Assembly (NCBI GenBank): GCA_963575745.1
Contig: CAUYUJ010022504.1
Span: forward strand, 584,159 to 648,158
DNA: 64,000 nt
Origin: Prorocentrum cordatum
Lineage: Eukaryota > Sar > Dinophyceae > Prorocentrales > Prorocentraceae
Direction: 5' to 3'
The notes below the pieces were generated by a model. That model was not told the DNA's origin. It made no database searches and saw only the letters and a list, made by a program, of their open reading frames with translations. Each line of letters opens with the position of its first letter. Within the stretch, counting starts at the first letter, position 1. This document shows, piece by piece, positions 42,871 to 53,044 of this stretch. The position numbers and the translations under genes are program-made.

Positions 42871-42954
42871 CCGACGAATGGCCAAAGATGTTTAGATCTT
42901 CTTGAATACGCTCATGCTGGAGGCGTCCTTCAATGACAAAGGAAGTTAAGGGCT

Positions 42955-43250
42955 CCACGGACGGTATCTTTGACCATGTCGAACGCTGAGCTGTGCCCAT
43001 TGGATGTCTTATGGACGTGGCAGCCAAAGTGGAGGTTGAGCCAGTCGTCGCACCTGTCCTGCGCAATCGAGCGCTCGACGACGAAGTTGCCACTTGCCGA
43101 GTCTGTGGACGTGCATCGTACCTTCATCTTGAAACCGCTGGCCGCCATTGGCGTCGTCGTAGTCTCTAACGCTGCCCTCTTATCTGCCTGGGCTGTCGAT
43201 CTGTCCGTCGCCTGCACCCAAAATGAGAGAATCGCCGATGTACGCCGCGT
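42955..43250 (-). CDS. Upstream part of the large protein, third frame
   Basis: The frame reads QADKRAALETTTTPMAASGF, KMKVRCTSTDSASGNFVVER, DDWLNLHFGCHVHKTSNGHS and AFDMVKDTVR. The Cys-His-x-His motif (FGCHVH) stands directly before the LRRFLVQSALAGDWRN part of the next exon. The join to the 42.87-kb frame would be an intron of about 110 bp. Just upstream of that frame is an in-frame TAA at 42892-42894, so direct read-through is excluded. Confidence 0.6.
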
Positions 43251-43810
43251 ACTCTGGGCCGTCACTACCAGGAACTTTTATCAGGAAAGCAAAGCGTTGT
43301 TCTGTGTCAAGCAAATGCGTCCTCGTCGAATTCCTGGTCTTAGACAGCTCACCCGTGCTATTGCCAACCCTCGACTTGACAAGAGCGCCCGTCAGCGCCA
43401 GCTCCATAGCGTCCGTCAGAACCCCCACGCTCTTGAGCACCTCGCCGAAATACTGCGAGACCGTCACGCTCGTCGGCGTGGCGTCATATCGGCACAACTC
43501 GATCCACATGCACTTTTCGCGCGAATGCGCCACGACGGTGTTCGCAAACTTATCCTGCGCGATGCGGTCGGAGTGGATGAGGCACGTCGCAAACCTGCAC
43601 AACTTGTCTTCCATGTGCCGCTTGTCTACATCAAGCTTGTCCGCGAGGGCCGCTTTACTGGCAAGGTGGGGCGTGACCTGCTGTAAAAAGTATTGTGTGA
43701 GCTCCTGGCAATCGAAATCCATGGGCATGCTATTGGAATCAGAACTAGCGTGAAGCATCGCAATCTGATCTATCACTCGTTGGAAGGGGGAATCTGCCGT
43801 CAGCCGTCGG
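43200..43810 (-). CDS. Upstream part of the large protein, second frame
   Basis: A well-mixed protein of about 200 residues reads SPFQRVIDQIAMLHASSDSN, CQELTQYFLQQVTPHLASKA, NTVVAHSREKCMWIELCRYD, VGVLTDAMELALTGALVKSR and FAFLIKVPGSDGPEYAAYIG. It then overlaps the next frame at 43180-43250. Phase changes on both sides (near 43800 and 43220) are frameshifts or introns. No enzymatic motif is recognised. Confidence 0.6.
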
Positions 43811-44203
43811 CGGCGACACCAATGATCCGGCCTCGCGCTCTGACGCGTGCCCGAACCGCAGCGGCGGAGTCCACGGCACGATTGCCAAGCAAGGCTCTGC
43901 CAAGTCGCCATGCATGCCCAACGGCGCGCCGTCGCCGAACATATCGATATCGGGATCGTCAAAGCCGTCGGCTCTGAAGCCTCTCATATCCACGTCTGGA
44001 TCGTATGACAGGTCGCTCATGGGAGAAAGGCCGCCGTCGGAGTACTGCTGCATGAAATAGTTCGTCCACTGATCATCCCGAGCGTCATCGGCATCTTGCT
44101 GCATGAAGTAGTTCGTCCACTGATGATGAGCTGCCTCGGCCTCGTGCTGCGCGAAGTAGTCCATCCACTGATGATCCTGATGAGCTGCCTCGGCCTCTGC
44201 CAT
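43745..44203 (-). CDS. N-terminal exon with three QW-x2-YF-x-QQ repeats
   Basis: The likely start is MAEAEAAHQ at 44203; the frame is open up to 44273. It carries three imperfect copies of a ~19-residue acidic/aromatic repeat: HQWMDYFAQH, HQWTNYFMQQ and DQWTNYFMQQ. An acidic stretch with a repeated Asp-Pro-Asp-(V/I)-Asp-Met motif follows (YDPDVDMRGF, DDPDIDMFGD), then a Pro/Ser-rich end. Such repeats resemble short transactivation or binding peptides in style, but that is inference. It is the most upstream exon seen on this strand in the cluster. Confidence 0.5.
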   Translation of the reverse strand: MAEAEAAHQDHQWMDYFAQHEAEAAHHQWTNYFMQQDADDARDDQWTNYFMQQYSDGGLSPMSDLSYDPDVDMRGFRADGFDDPDIDMFGDGAPLGMHGDLAEPCLAIVPWTPPLRFGHASEREAGSLVSPPTADGRFPLPTSDRSDCDASR

Positions 44204-44429
44204 CTGCTGCACCGCGTCGCAGTTGCAATGCACTGCAGCCGCTGTAAGAAGCTGCATACACCAAATCATGCAATCAAATTATCTGGTTATGGACATATGG
44301 AGCGCAACAGATGCTGCAAGTTATGAAATGAACGCACTTGAACTCACATCAAATCAATGCTGAGACTCCTGAGAGCAAGCCGATGATGGCTGCGGGACGG
44401 AAGTGCGGACGCTCGTCGAATTGGATTCC

Positions 44430-44990
44430 TAGATTGCCCAAAGATGGCCCAGGGCGGCCCCGAGAGGCCCGCGAGCGGTCGGAGCGTCCAAGATGGCCCC
44501 GATGGCCCGCGAGCGGTCGGGGCGTCCAAGATGGCCCAGGACGGCCCCAAGAGGGCATCGCAGAGTGCATGGTGTCACCCACAATGGTTTAGGATAGCGC
44601 AAGATTGCTCATAATGGCTTCCTAGATGCTCCAAGAGGCTCCAAGACCGCCCCAGGAAGGCTCCTGGACTACAGTGGCCCAAAAAAAACACACACGAAGC
44701 CCCTGAGACAGTTAGATACTTCAATACCCTACGGGGCACCCATGTGTTTTGTAGTATCGTTGTTTCGTTTCCGATTGCTTTCCGAGGTCTCAAAGCAGCT
44801 CTGAGAAGGCCCCAAAGAGCCCCATGAGAGTCCCAAGAAAGCTCCAATACGGCCCCGAGAGCGCTCCAAGGGGGGTATAAAAGGCTATAGTTGGCATTCA
44901 AGACAGCCCCAAGACGGCCCAAGAAAGCCTTCCCAGAGAGCCCTTATGAGAGGCCCAAGAAAGCTCCAATACGGCCCCAAGAGGCGATAT
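44430..44990 (+). repeat. Dispersed CCAAGATGGCC repeat, copy at 44.5 kb
   Basis: GGCCCGCGAGCGGTCGGAG is followed by GCGTCCAAGATGGCCC, twice in tandem. Then come GCTCCAAGACCGCCCCAGGA, a CCCATGTGTTTTGTAG segment and CCGATTGCTTTCCGAGG with TCTCAAAG. The order agrees with the 22.3-kb copy. It lies just upstream of the minus-strand gene cluster. Confidence 0.65.
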
Positions 44991-45286
44991 ATTTCTCTAT
45001 CTCTGTATACGGCTTTCTGTAGGGACCATTCCTATTTCTGCGCGTCTCCTCATTCGCCCCTCTATTTCTGCGCTCTCTATCGCGCGCGCACGCAGCACTC
45101 GACGCAGCCCCGCCAAATCAAGCTGCACTCTACAGAACCACTTCGCAGGACACAGCCACTTTTTGAAACCTTGTTTAAAACATTTTTTGCTATTTTTCAA
45201 GAAAACACAAACAACAGTTTTTCTATACTTTTTGAAAGGTTTTCGTGCGGCAACATAAAAGAGCGCTGTAAGCTGTCACGCCTCTC

Positions 45287-46066
45287 TCAAGCATAGCGCT
45301 CGATCGCGCCCTCCCCAGAGCAGCCAATTATGCGTGAGGGCCGACCCTGGAATTGCCGTGCGGTCGCCCAGCCATTGATGGCCGCCCTGGCGCGACATGG
45401 TGGGGGATGCTCTGGGCGAAGCCGATCCACCGGGACACCCGATGACCCGGGGGCGCGGCAACTCGCCACCTGTCCAACTGCGCCGGAGATGGACCAAAGC
45501 ACTCGGGGCGAAGTCCGGGCGGAGCACTCGAGCAGCCCTGGATCGCCAACCGGACCGCGCGCGGCAAGGGGGCCGGTTGCCAAACAATGCCCGCGCTCCT
45601 GCGGGCGCCCCGTGAACGCGAGCAACTGCACTTTCGAGCGAGAACAAGAAGTTTCTATGGTACCAGCCGTGGAAATAAATGACTCTGTCTGCGGCGTCGT
45701 TGGTGGCTGTGGCGAGATCCCAGAGGGCGTTCGCCCTGCTCGCACCCCGCAAGCCGCCGCTCCTTGAGTTCTAATGGAGAGCAACGCGCGCTCGGGCGGC
45801 GACTGCTGCTGAGTGGACATCGAACAACTCGCAGGGAAAGCCAGAGTGCGCGAGGCTAAGAAGTCCGCTGTGACCCAATCCCGCGGGCCGAGGGGTAGCC
45901 GACGCAACGCCCCGCCCTCGATCTCGGCGAAGTTCGGGGGCGTCGGGTCGAGCTGGGAGCAGAGAGCGAGCACCGACGCCACAGATATTCGATCTGCTTC
46001 GACCGCGCCGAGCATGCCGACGTGTAGGGAGCGCCAGATCTCCGCGCGGTCCTGATATTTCTTCAA
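45287..46066 (-). pseudogene. LINE ORF2 C-terminal region
   Basis: The 259-codon frame begins KKYQDRAEIWRSLHVGMLGA and continues with VASVLALCSQLDPTPPNFAE and RRLPLGPRDWVTADFLASR. This is the helical post-RT region seen in dinoflagellate-type LINEs. The first ~100 residues are convincing; the remainder is Pro/Ala-rich. It is joined to the RT by a frameshift near 46070. Confidence 0.6.
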
Positions 46067-46084
46067 AGCCGCGTCCCACGCGAG

Positions 46085-47132
46085 TTAAACTCTCCCAGGG
46101 CCGACGCAAGATCCGAAGTATTTGGCGCTGGAAGCGACCTCCAGTGCGCCCCGGAGCGGCGCCACCTCGGCGGGGCGTTCGCGAGCCTCCCTGATGGTCG
46201 CGGGGAAGAGCGGGATGCGCTCGAAATCCGCGATAATCCCCTCCGCCAATGGAATGCTGACCCAAGCGTCAATAGCTGCGAGCGCAAGGTCGCCCGCGTG
46301 GCCGCGGAGCACGCAGCCCGGAAGTAGGCGGACAGCCCGGCGGGAGAGGACGTCAATCGCCGCCGCGCACAGGAGGGGGGACAACGGACACCATTGACGA
46401 ACGCTCCGCCCCGCGCAACACCGAAGCTGCGATGCTTGCCCCCCCCCCCCCCCTAAGTGGCCACGGAGGAACTCTCGGAATACAAAGCGGCGAAATAGCC
46501 GCGGAGCCAAGGGGGCCATTCGAGGCGATCGAAGACGCGGATTATGAATTTGCGTTCGATGGATGCCGCCGCAAAATCGACGAGAAGAGCCCGGCCCGTT
46601 GGACTGCTCAGCGCTGTCCGGAGCATCGCTTCCTCCACATTGACCAAGCTGGCGAGATTGGAGCGCCCGCCGAGGAAACCACGCTGCATCTCCGAAATGC
46701 CCCGGCTGACTGCTGGCTCGACGGCGGCGCGGACCGCGTTCGATGTCAATATGTTGTCCGTGTTCGCCACGCTCAATGGGCGGGCATCCGCAGGCGCGGA
46801 GAACCCTCCGCCGGCAGGCAGTGTTCTGGCTGTCTTTTTTCGGGGGGAGGGGGGGGGGGGGGGGGCAACAAGCTGGCGCCGCACTCCTTGGCCCCCTCCC
46901 TGGAGAGCCCTGTCTGGCCACCCCCATGGGCGAAGTCGGCCGCGACGAACAAGGGGGGGGCCGAAACTTCTGCGCGGCGGCGCCAGGCCAAGAAAAACAT
47001 TCCGCCAGGGCCTGGAGACGCGCTGCCCGACGTCTCGAGGGCGCGGGCAACATCCGACTTCCAGAGGCGGGCATGGGCGACCCATGCATTGACCAGGTCT
47101 GCCAATGGTCCGTTGTCTGCGTCGCCCTCCAA
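46085..47132 (-). pseudogene. LINE reverse transcriptase, frameshifted
   Basis: Three frames contribute. 47132-46900 carries the entry motif ASPGPGGMFFLAW, where families usually show A-P-G-x-D-G-x-x-x-x-x-W. 46782-46456 reads PLSVANTDNILTSNAV, EMQRGFLGGRSNLAS and GRALLVDFAAAS, which holds the first catalytic Asp. 46410-46088 reads SVRQWCPLSPLLCAAAIDVL, the RQG-CPLSP motif, and then HAGDLALA in place of the usual F/Y-A-D-D. One catalytic Asp is therefore replaced by Gly. The domain assignment is secure, and activity is ruled out by frameshifts and that substitution. Confidence 0.85.
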
Positions 47133-47645
47133 TCATTGACCCAACGGCGCGTCGTCGATGCCCTGTTCCGCGAAGGTCCTAGACCAGTGCGCGCCGAGGT
47201 TTCCCGCCATGTCCGCCGGGTCTGCGGCGACCTCCCCGTGGCCCTTCAGGATGGCGCTGAGCACGCTGCCCCTGCACGGGGCGAGACGAGGGATCACCCG
47301 GACGTTTCTCTGCCACGCGACCCGTGCTTTGACGGCGCCATCGACGGCGAGGTCGGCCCGGGAGTCGCGAAGCTCTTCAACGGCGCGGCCCCTAGCAAAA
47401 TGAACGGCGAACAGACGTAGTCGGGCCAACTTGCGCGTCAAGTTGCAGACGAAATCACAAGGGCCGTCGACGCGCCGCCCGATGTCTGGAAACCGGGCCA
47501 GCCGAGACCTCCGTCGGCCTGCCGCCCACGATCGCGCGGATGAGCTCGAGGGCAACCCCAAGCTTGTCTCCCGCGCCCACGGCGGCGGGGAGGGCCTTGA
47601 AGTCGTTCTCGAGCCTGCGCGCGACCCGTCAGATAGAAGCCCCAC
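47133..47645 (-). pseudogene. LINE ORF2 linker between endonuclease and RT
   Basis: An open minus frame contains ARLRLFAVHFARGRAVEEL, AVKARVAWQRNVRVIPRLAP and NLGAHWSRTFAEQGIDDAPL. The HWSxxF segment is typical of the region just ahead of the RT in this LINE type. The end is in a different frame from the RT entry motif. Confidence 0.6.
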
Positions 47646-47673
47646 GCAGAGCTAGCTGCTGAAACGCCGACGC

Positions 47674-47677
47674 CTCT

Positions 47678-47733
<56 letters not shown>
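47674..47733. repeat. CT dinucleotide microsatellite
   Basis: About 60 bp of uninterrupted CT, located within the LINE between the endonuclease and the linker. It is probably a later expansion. Confidence 0.95.
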
Positions 47734-47737
<4 letters not shown>

Positions 47738-47814
47738 TCAGGGGGGGGTCCCTGCGCAGAAGTGCGCCGCGCCAGCGGGCGACCCTGATCGACCTCCCGG
47801 ACCGGGGTCAAGCG

Positions 47815-48600
47815 TCAAGCAAGCGACACGAACGGCGCGATGGTGGGATAGGTCTCAGCGCCACTCGGGGATCGCGGCGATGATCCGTCGAGCTGTTCGG
47901 CCACCTCGCGGTCGAAGTAGATCCTGTCCAAACGCGACCGGGCGAAGGCCGCGGAGCGAGCGAAGTCCCCCTGGCACATCTCGGAGAGGCCGCGCCGCGA
48001 TGCGACAGTCGACCGGATGCGCGCCTCTCCCCGCCCATCCCGGCGACCAGTAGCCAGGGCAGCGTCGAGCGAGACTCTGTCCGAATCGTCGGCGACGCAA
48101 TTGAAATCCCCCCCGCGCGCGGTCAGGCACCGGCCCCCGGCCTTCGCGCCGTTCGCCAGCAGCTGCCGCACGCGCGCGAGCATGGCCGGAAAATTGGTCA
48201 ATCCTGCCCGGGGCCGGGCCAGGGGGCCCGTCAAATCCACGCCGGACGGGTCGGCATGGGGCCCAGACGGGACCAACTATCAAATCCAATGCTCCGCAGG
48301 CGCCGCCGAGGCACAGGGGAGGCGCGGCGGCTGGTCGAACTTGCAATGGAATTCGCCTGCGATCACGAAGCCGACCCCCGAGTGTCAGGGCGGGACCCTG
48401 GGGCCACCAGGCCGAACAACCGGAGGGCGGGCGCCGCGCGCCGTTGCCGACCTCTGTCCCATGCGTCTCAGTCACGAGGAGGACGTCCGTCATGACCATC
48501 AAGTGGCGCGCGCGGGTGGCCTTCGCAGCACGGCGCTAAGGGTTGGACGCGAACAGGACCCGCGCATTCCACGTCGCGACCGCGACGTCGCCCATGCATG
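47815..48600 (-). pseudogene. LINE endonuclease (AP/exonuclease III type), frameshifted
   Basis: Four signatures appear in order but in different frames. VATWNARVLF is at 48580-48550, and LLVTETHG, the catalytic Glu region, is at about 48485-48458. GGDFNC is at 48114-48097, and SRLDRIYFD at 47937-47911. The final Ser-Asp-His expected near the end is not evident; the frame reads AETYPTIAPFV there. The family assignment is well supported, but the copy is inactive. Confidence 0.8.
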
Positions 48601-48639
48601 GGCCGCCCCGTGGGGTCCGCGGGGCCGCAGCTGGAACAT

Positions 48640-49500
48640 CCAAATCTCGCAACCTCGGGAGCGCGGCGCCCTCCGGAAGTAGTCCCAGAGACCAATGAAG
48701 ATGGCGGCGAAGACGGAACTGCCGCGGCGCATAACGGCGGCGGGCAGGCGCCGAAGGGGCGAGCGCGTCGACACGGTCGCGGAACACCAGAGGCGGAAGA
48801 GGCGGGCAGTTAAGTCCAGCGCGAAGAAGGGCTGGAGGAAATAAGTGAACGCCCGAAGCACGACCCGGAGCTGGCTCGACCTTGCGCGGCCCATAGCGGC
48901 GGCGACGAACGCGGGGCGTAGCAGCTGCAAAGGAAGTAGCGGTCGGAAAAGGAATAGCGGCCCAAGATCCCCCACGCAACACGCGGCCGAAACTGACCGG
49001 CCCCGAAGCGGCCTCAGAGCGGATCCGAAAAACGTCGCGCGCGACAAAGACCTGGGCGCCGCTGACATCGACGCGCGGAATCCCCGGAACAAGGCGGCGC
49101 CTGTAATCATCGAGCGGGAGGGCGGCACCGATGGCCCCCCCCTCGCGCCTTCCCCCCGCCGGCGCAGACGGCGCTGGATCTCCACAAAGTCGTTCCGCAC
49201 CTCCAGCACGACGTGCTCGTGGTCCACTAAGATGGTTTGCCCGTGCAGCGCGGCGCGCAGCTTGCGGGCGCCCTCTTGCGTCTGCCCCAAGACGCGGAGC
49301 GCGCCAGAGGGCGACCTGGATGCATGGGCGGGCACGCACGTGCATTCGCCAGCGCGGGGGTGCTCCAAGTCGACCGATCTGGAGAAAGCGAGCCCGGTGC
49401 TGGTAGCGGCGTGCGCCATGAACATGTCGAACGCCAACCTGCGGCCCTTCCCCAGGTCGCCGCTGGCCGCAATCTCGGCGACGCAGTCCAAGGCTGAGCT
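48640..49500 (-). pseudogene. LINE region upstream of endonuclease, coding-like
   Basis: The stretch around 49455-49150 reads GRRLAFDMFMAHAATSTGLA, PSGALRVLGQTQEGARKLRA and ILVDHEHVVLEVRNDFVEIQ. These have a natural residue mix. Below about 49150 the same frame becomes Arg/Ala/Leu-rich and doubtful. It probably belongs to ORF1 or to the ORF1-ORF2 junction. Confidence 0.45.
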
Positions 49501-49578
49501 CGCCCTGCATCCCCTCTGTCGTTGAGCTGTCGCCTGCGCGGTCGCGGCCGCCGGCGTCGCAATCGCACGGCCACCATG

Positions 49579-51395
49579 TCACGACGGTCGGCAGCGCAAG
49601 CGAGATGCTGCGCTTGCGGGGTCCCGGCGGAAGAGAGCGCCCATCTTCTCCGCCCAGGTGTCCTTACTGGCCTCGGCGTAGAGCAGCACACGGGTCGGGC
49701 TCTGCAAATAAATCTGGGAGCAGAGCGGCCAGTGGCGGGGCAGGACGCTGGCATCGCCGAGTTCGAGAAGCATCAAGTCCCTGGCGCCGAGGAGGGGCTA
49801 GAAAGCATAGACTGCGTCATTCGGGAAGTGCTGACGTCTGAGTTCTTTGAGGATCGCAAGACGTTCAATCCCCGTGGCCCGGCGTGGCACTAGGACGTCT
49901 ATAGCGACCCTCGGGGAATCCAAGGAACTCGAAGCACTCCGACGGTGGAATCGGCATGACACCCCTGACAGAACGCGATATGTGAGGACCCCCGGGAAGT
50001 CCGTAAGGGATTCGAGTTCCACGTTGATCGCGACCGCCCTGCGTTCCTCAATCTCGAACAGCCCATCGACCTTGAGCAACTTAAGCAACGATACTTACCT
50101 TCACGCCGCACGGAGAATAAGCCGAGGCCCTCCCGGTGGCGCCGTGGCGCCCCACTGCTGGCGGTGATGACAAGCTCGAGCGGGTAGGGCACGCAAGCTA
50201 CCTCCTTGAGTACGGGCGCCCACGTGTCCGCGATGCCCGGGGTGCTCCAGAGGTCCGCGACGGCGTCAACACTGAGTTCGCCAGTCAGGAGCGGGATACG
50301 GGCGATGAAGAAAGATGACGGGTGGGAGTGCTACGGCCGAGGCGACACGACGCAGGTACGTGGCCATGCATCTCGTGACGGCGTTCGTGCTGGACGGCAC
50401 CCAGACGACAAGATGTTGACCCTGCAATGATTCAATCAATGTCTCATCCCCCCGCTCCATCAGCTCAGAGACCGCACGCGCAGTGGACACCGAGATGAAA
50501 CGCTCGCTTCGGACATGGAGAACGTCCGAAAGCTGCGTGGCTAACGTGGCCTCGCTGGGGATGTGCTGTAGGATGTATTGCACCGCATCGTGCCCCAGCT
50601 CCTGATACAAAGCTAGACACTTGCGCTGGACCTTACGGCGTGCGGCTAGCACCTCCCCGAATTCCGCCATGCACCGGGTCTCCGCCACAGCCAGCTTGCA
50701 TTTGAGCACCTCGAGCTGCTGCAGCTGGTCCTCGGGCCAGTTGAACTTTTGAGGGGCTGCCAGGAATAGTATGGCGGCCCAGACGCGCGAGGTGATGCTC
50801 ACGTCTGTAAGATCTGGGCCTTCCAGGCGCGCGAAGCCGAGGGTGGTCTTCCGAGGCGAAGTCGTAGCCAAGCTTGCCAAACAGGAAATCGAGTGTGTCG
50901 AAGCTGTCTGGGAGGGTCACAGGCAGGCTGCTGCACCTGTCCACCTGGGCGGGGGAACCAGCGAGAGGCGTCAGAATACCTCTTGTTCGAACCACTCCCG
51001 GGGGATCCCCGTGCGAAGTATCTGCTCTGGGGAGGGTTCCGAAACTGCCGCTGGAGACCGCGTGGGAAAGCCTACCGCCGTCTCAAGGGACGGTGCGCGC
51101 ACACTGCGGCGCCAGCCGGGCAAGCGGCCGGTACACGCGGCACGGAGAGCAACGCCGCAGATGCATCCCCTGGAGCTGGGAGGCCTGGAAGCAGCAGGGT
51201 GGGATCGGCGGCATCAGCAGCGGTCCTCGCAGCCTCGTCGACCTCGATGACAGCCAGCTCGTCCAACGTCTCAATTACCCTGGAATCGCCCGTCTGCAAG
51301 GCAGCCGCGCCTTGCGTGGCGCGGGAGTCAGCGCCCTCGGTCTCCATGGGCGCCGCCGCACCAGGGGCAGCCATCGGGATCCCAACAATTTGCAT
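49579..51395 (-). pseudogene. LINE ORF1-like region, several frames
   Basis: It may start at MQIVGIPMAAPGAAAPMETE (51395). Then come DSFDTLDFLFGKLGYDFASE near 50900, SRVWAAILFLAAPQKFNWPE at 50790, a long helical stretch (CLALYQELGHDAVQYILQHI), ALPPVIFLHRPYPAPDW, and further fragments. Those are VVDGLFEIEERRAVAINVEL-like sequence near 50060 and RHWPLCSQIYLQSPTRVLLY near 49735. No CCHC zinc knuckle is visible. Assignment to ORF1 rests on position and strand. Confidence 0.5.
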
Positions 51396-51484
51396 GCTGA
51401 GCGGGAGGGGCTGTCTAGGACTGCCAGGGGCGTAACGGGCGGGGCAGCTAGCCTTGAGCCCTAAAACCCTGGACCTGGAGCCAA

Positions 51485-51890
51485 AACCATGCGGGCCACT
51501 TTCACGCTTCGGCCGCGCGCGCGTTTCCTTCATCACCAACGCGAAAACGCCGCCACCGTCGTCGGCATGATCAGCATCGGCGCCCGCACTGGCCGCGCAT
51601 TCGTCGGTGCCAACATCGTTACCAGCATCGCTACTATTGTAATCGTGTCTACCGTTGTCGACGATGCCATTATACCGCGCCCGCCCAAATCACCGACAAG
51701 CACTGAAGTGGCCGCTGGGATGTGCCCAGCGGTCAGAGCCACCGCGGCCGCGTCGGTGGCGCCAAACTAGATGGCCGCTGTGGGGTTGGCGCGGCAGCAA
51801 AGAGGCACCAGCCAAAGCCCGCAGCACATGGATTGCACAATGTGTATTGCACAACACCGATTGCACAACATATATGATCCAGGGGCTGCC
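51485..51890 (+). repeat. Composite repeat module, copy 1
   Basis: It shares CGGCCGCGCGCG, ATCAGCATCGGCGCC, GTGTCTACCGTTGTCG, ATACCGCGCCC, TCACCGACAAGCACTGAAGTG and GCACCAGCCAA, in the same order, with 53045-53430. It ends in three copies of a 14-bp minisatellite (ATTGCACAACATAT) at about 51835-51878. Confidence 0.75.
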
Positions 51891-52390
51891 CCCCCTCATA
51901 CTGGTGCCATCGGGCACCGCCCCCCCGCGCGATGGGCCCCCTCCTGTGGGCGTGGCGCGACGGGGTCTTACCCTGTAGGCGTACGTTGGTGGGCATGGGG
52001 TCGGGGCCCTCATAAGGAGGAGGAGGAAGAGGAGGAGGAGGAGGACGAGGAGGAAAACGACGATGCCAATGCCGATGCCGACGCTGATGTCGTCGTCGTC
52101 GTAGCCACCACAATCACATATGGGGGAGAGGGGGCCCGAAAGACCCTGAGAGACATCCCATCTGGGGCCGTGGGCCCAGAGCCCGGGGTCATACTTTGCA
52201 CAACTTAGTATTAATTATTTTGCCCCACGTAGATTGCAACGCACAGGGTGTCGTTTCTGAAAATGTATCAAAATATACCCCGCCCCCAGACTTATCCAGC
52301 CCCCCTGGGGATGTGTATCGTCCACGTTCAATACGGACTCAAATCATCCCAGCTAAACCGGTATGGCCCCCCCCCCCATTCCTCTGCAAG
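51890..52390. other. No gene recognised
   Basis: GC-rich sequence with a GAGGAG run near 52015-52050. An AT-richer stretch near 52200-52300 includes another copy of the minisatellite word (TTTGCACAACTTAG, GATTGCAACGCACAG). Confidence 0.35.
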
Positions 52391-52566
52391 ATTACTATGC
52401 GCGCGCACTCGTTCACCAAAAAATCAATGTCCAAGAATCTTTGGAACAGGATACGGAAGGAAGTGCACACGGCTTCGTCGTCGCGCGCGCATGCCGACAT
52501 ATTTGTTTAATGCCGACATAACGTGTACAACCATAAGTTACATATGGTATTCAAAAGTTTGCGAAA

Positions 52567-52567
<1 letters not shown>

Positions 52568-52601
<34 letters not shown>
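52568..52601. repeat. AT dinucleotide microsatellite
   Basis: About 34 bp of alternating AT. Confidence 0.95.
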
Positions 52602-52604
<3 letters not shown>

Positions 52605-53044
52605 AATGGTATCGTAACAATGAGTTTCACCCCCCCCCCACCACCCCCCCCCAAAAAAAAAAAAAAAACGCTTGCGCTCTACCATGGTATGTTGGACATC
52701 GTCACTGAACCATGCCAAGCGAGCCTCTCATGCGCACATGTCGAAACCATTTGAACGCCATCGCGCACGTGTTGTCGCAAAAATCCGTTTTGCAAACAAT
52801 GGGACGACGCGCACACGCGCGCATCGTCGCGCGCGCATGCCCAAACCGTTCAAATACCGTCGGTGCGGTTGTGTAAGATCCGTTTTGAAAAAATATGCGC
52901 GCACCTGCGAAGTCGTAGGAAAGCCGTAGGATGTTCAACATTGCCATCAAAGTCTGCCAAGGGGGCCTTTCGCGCCGCATGCCGAACTCATCCGAACGCC
53001 CTTGCACGCGTGCCGGGGGGGTACGACCCGTGTCAAATGATTCC

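Larger units (their letters stand above)
45287..51395 (-). mobile_element. Decayed non-LTR retrotransposon (LINE), ~6.1 kb
   Basis: Read from 51395 down to 45287, the sequence gives an ORF1-like region, an apurinic-type endonuclease, an inter-domain linker, a reverse transcriptase and a long C-terminal region. That is the usual order of endonuclease-encoding LINEs. The frame changes at least ten times, and key residues are lost, so this is a dead copy. A CT microsatellite has expanded inside it at 47674-47733, as has a poly-G run at 46851-46866. An AT-rich tail follows at about 45130-45280, consistent with a 3' untranslated region. Confidence 0.85.
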
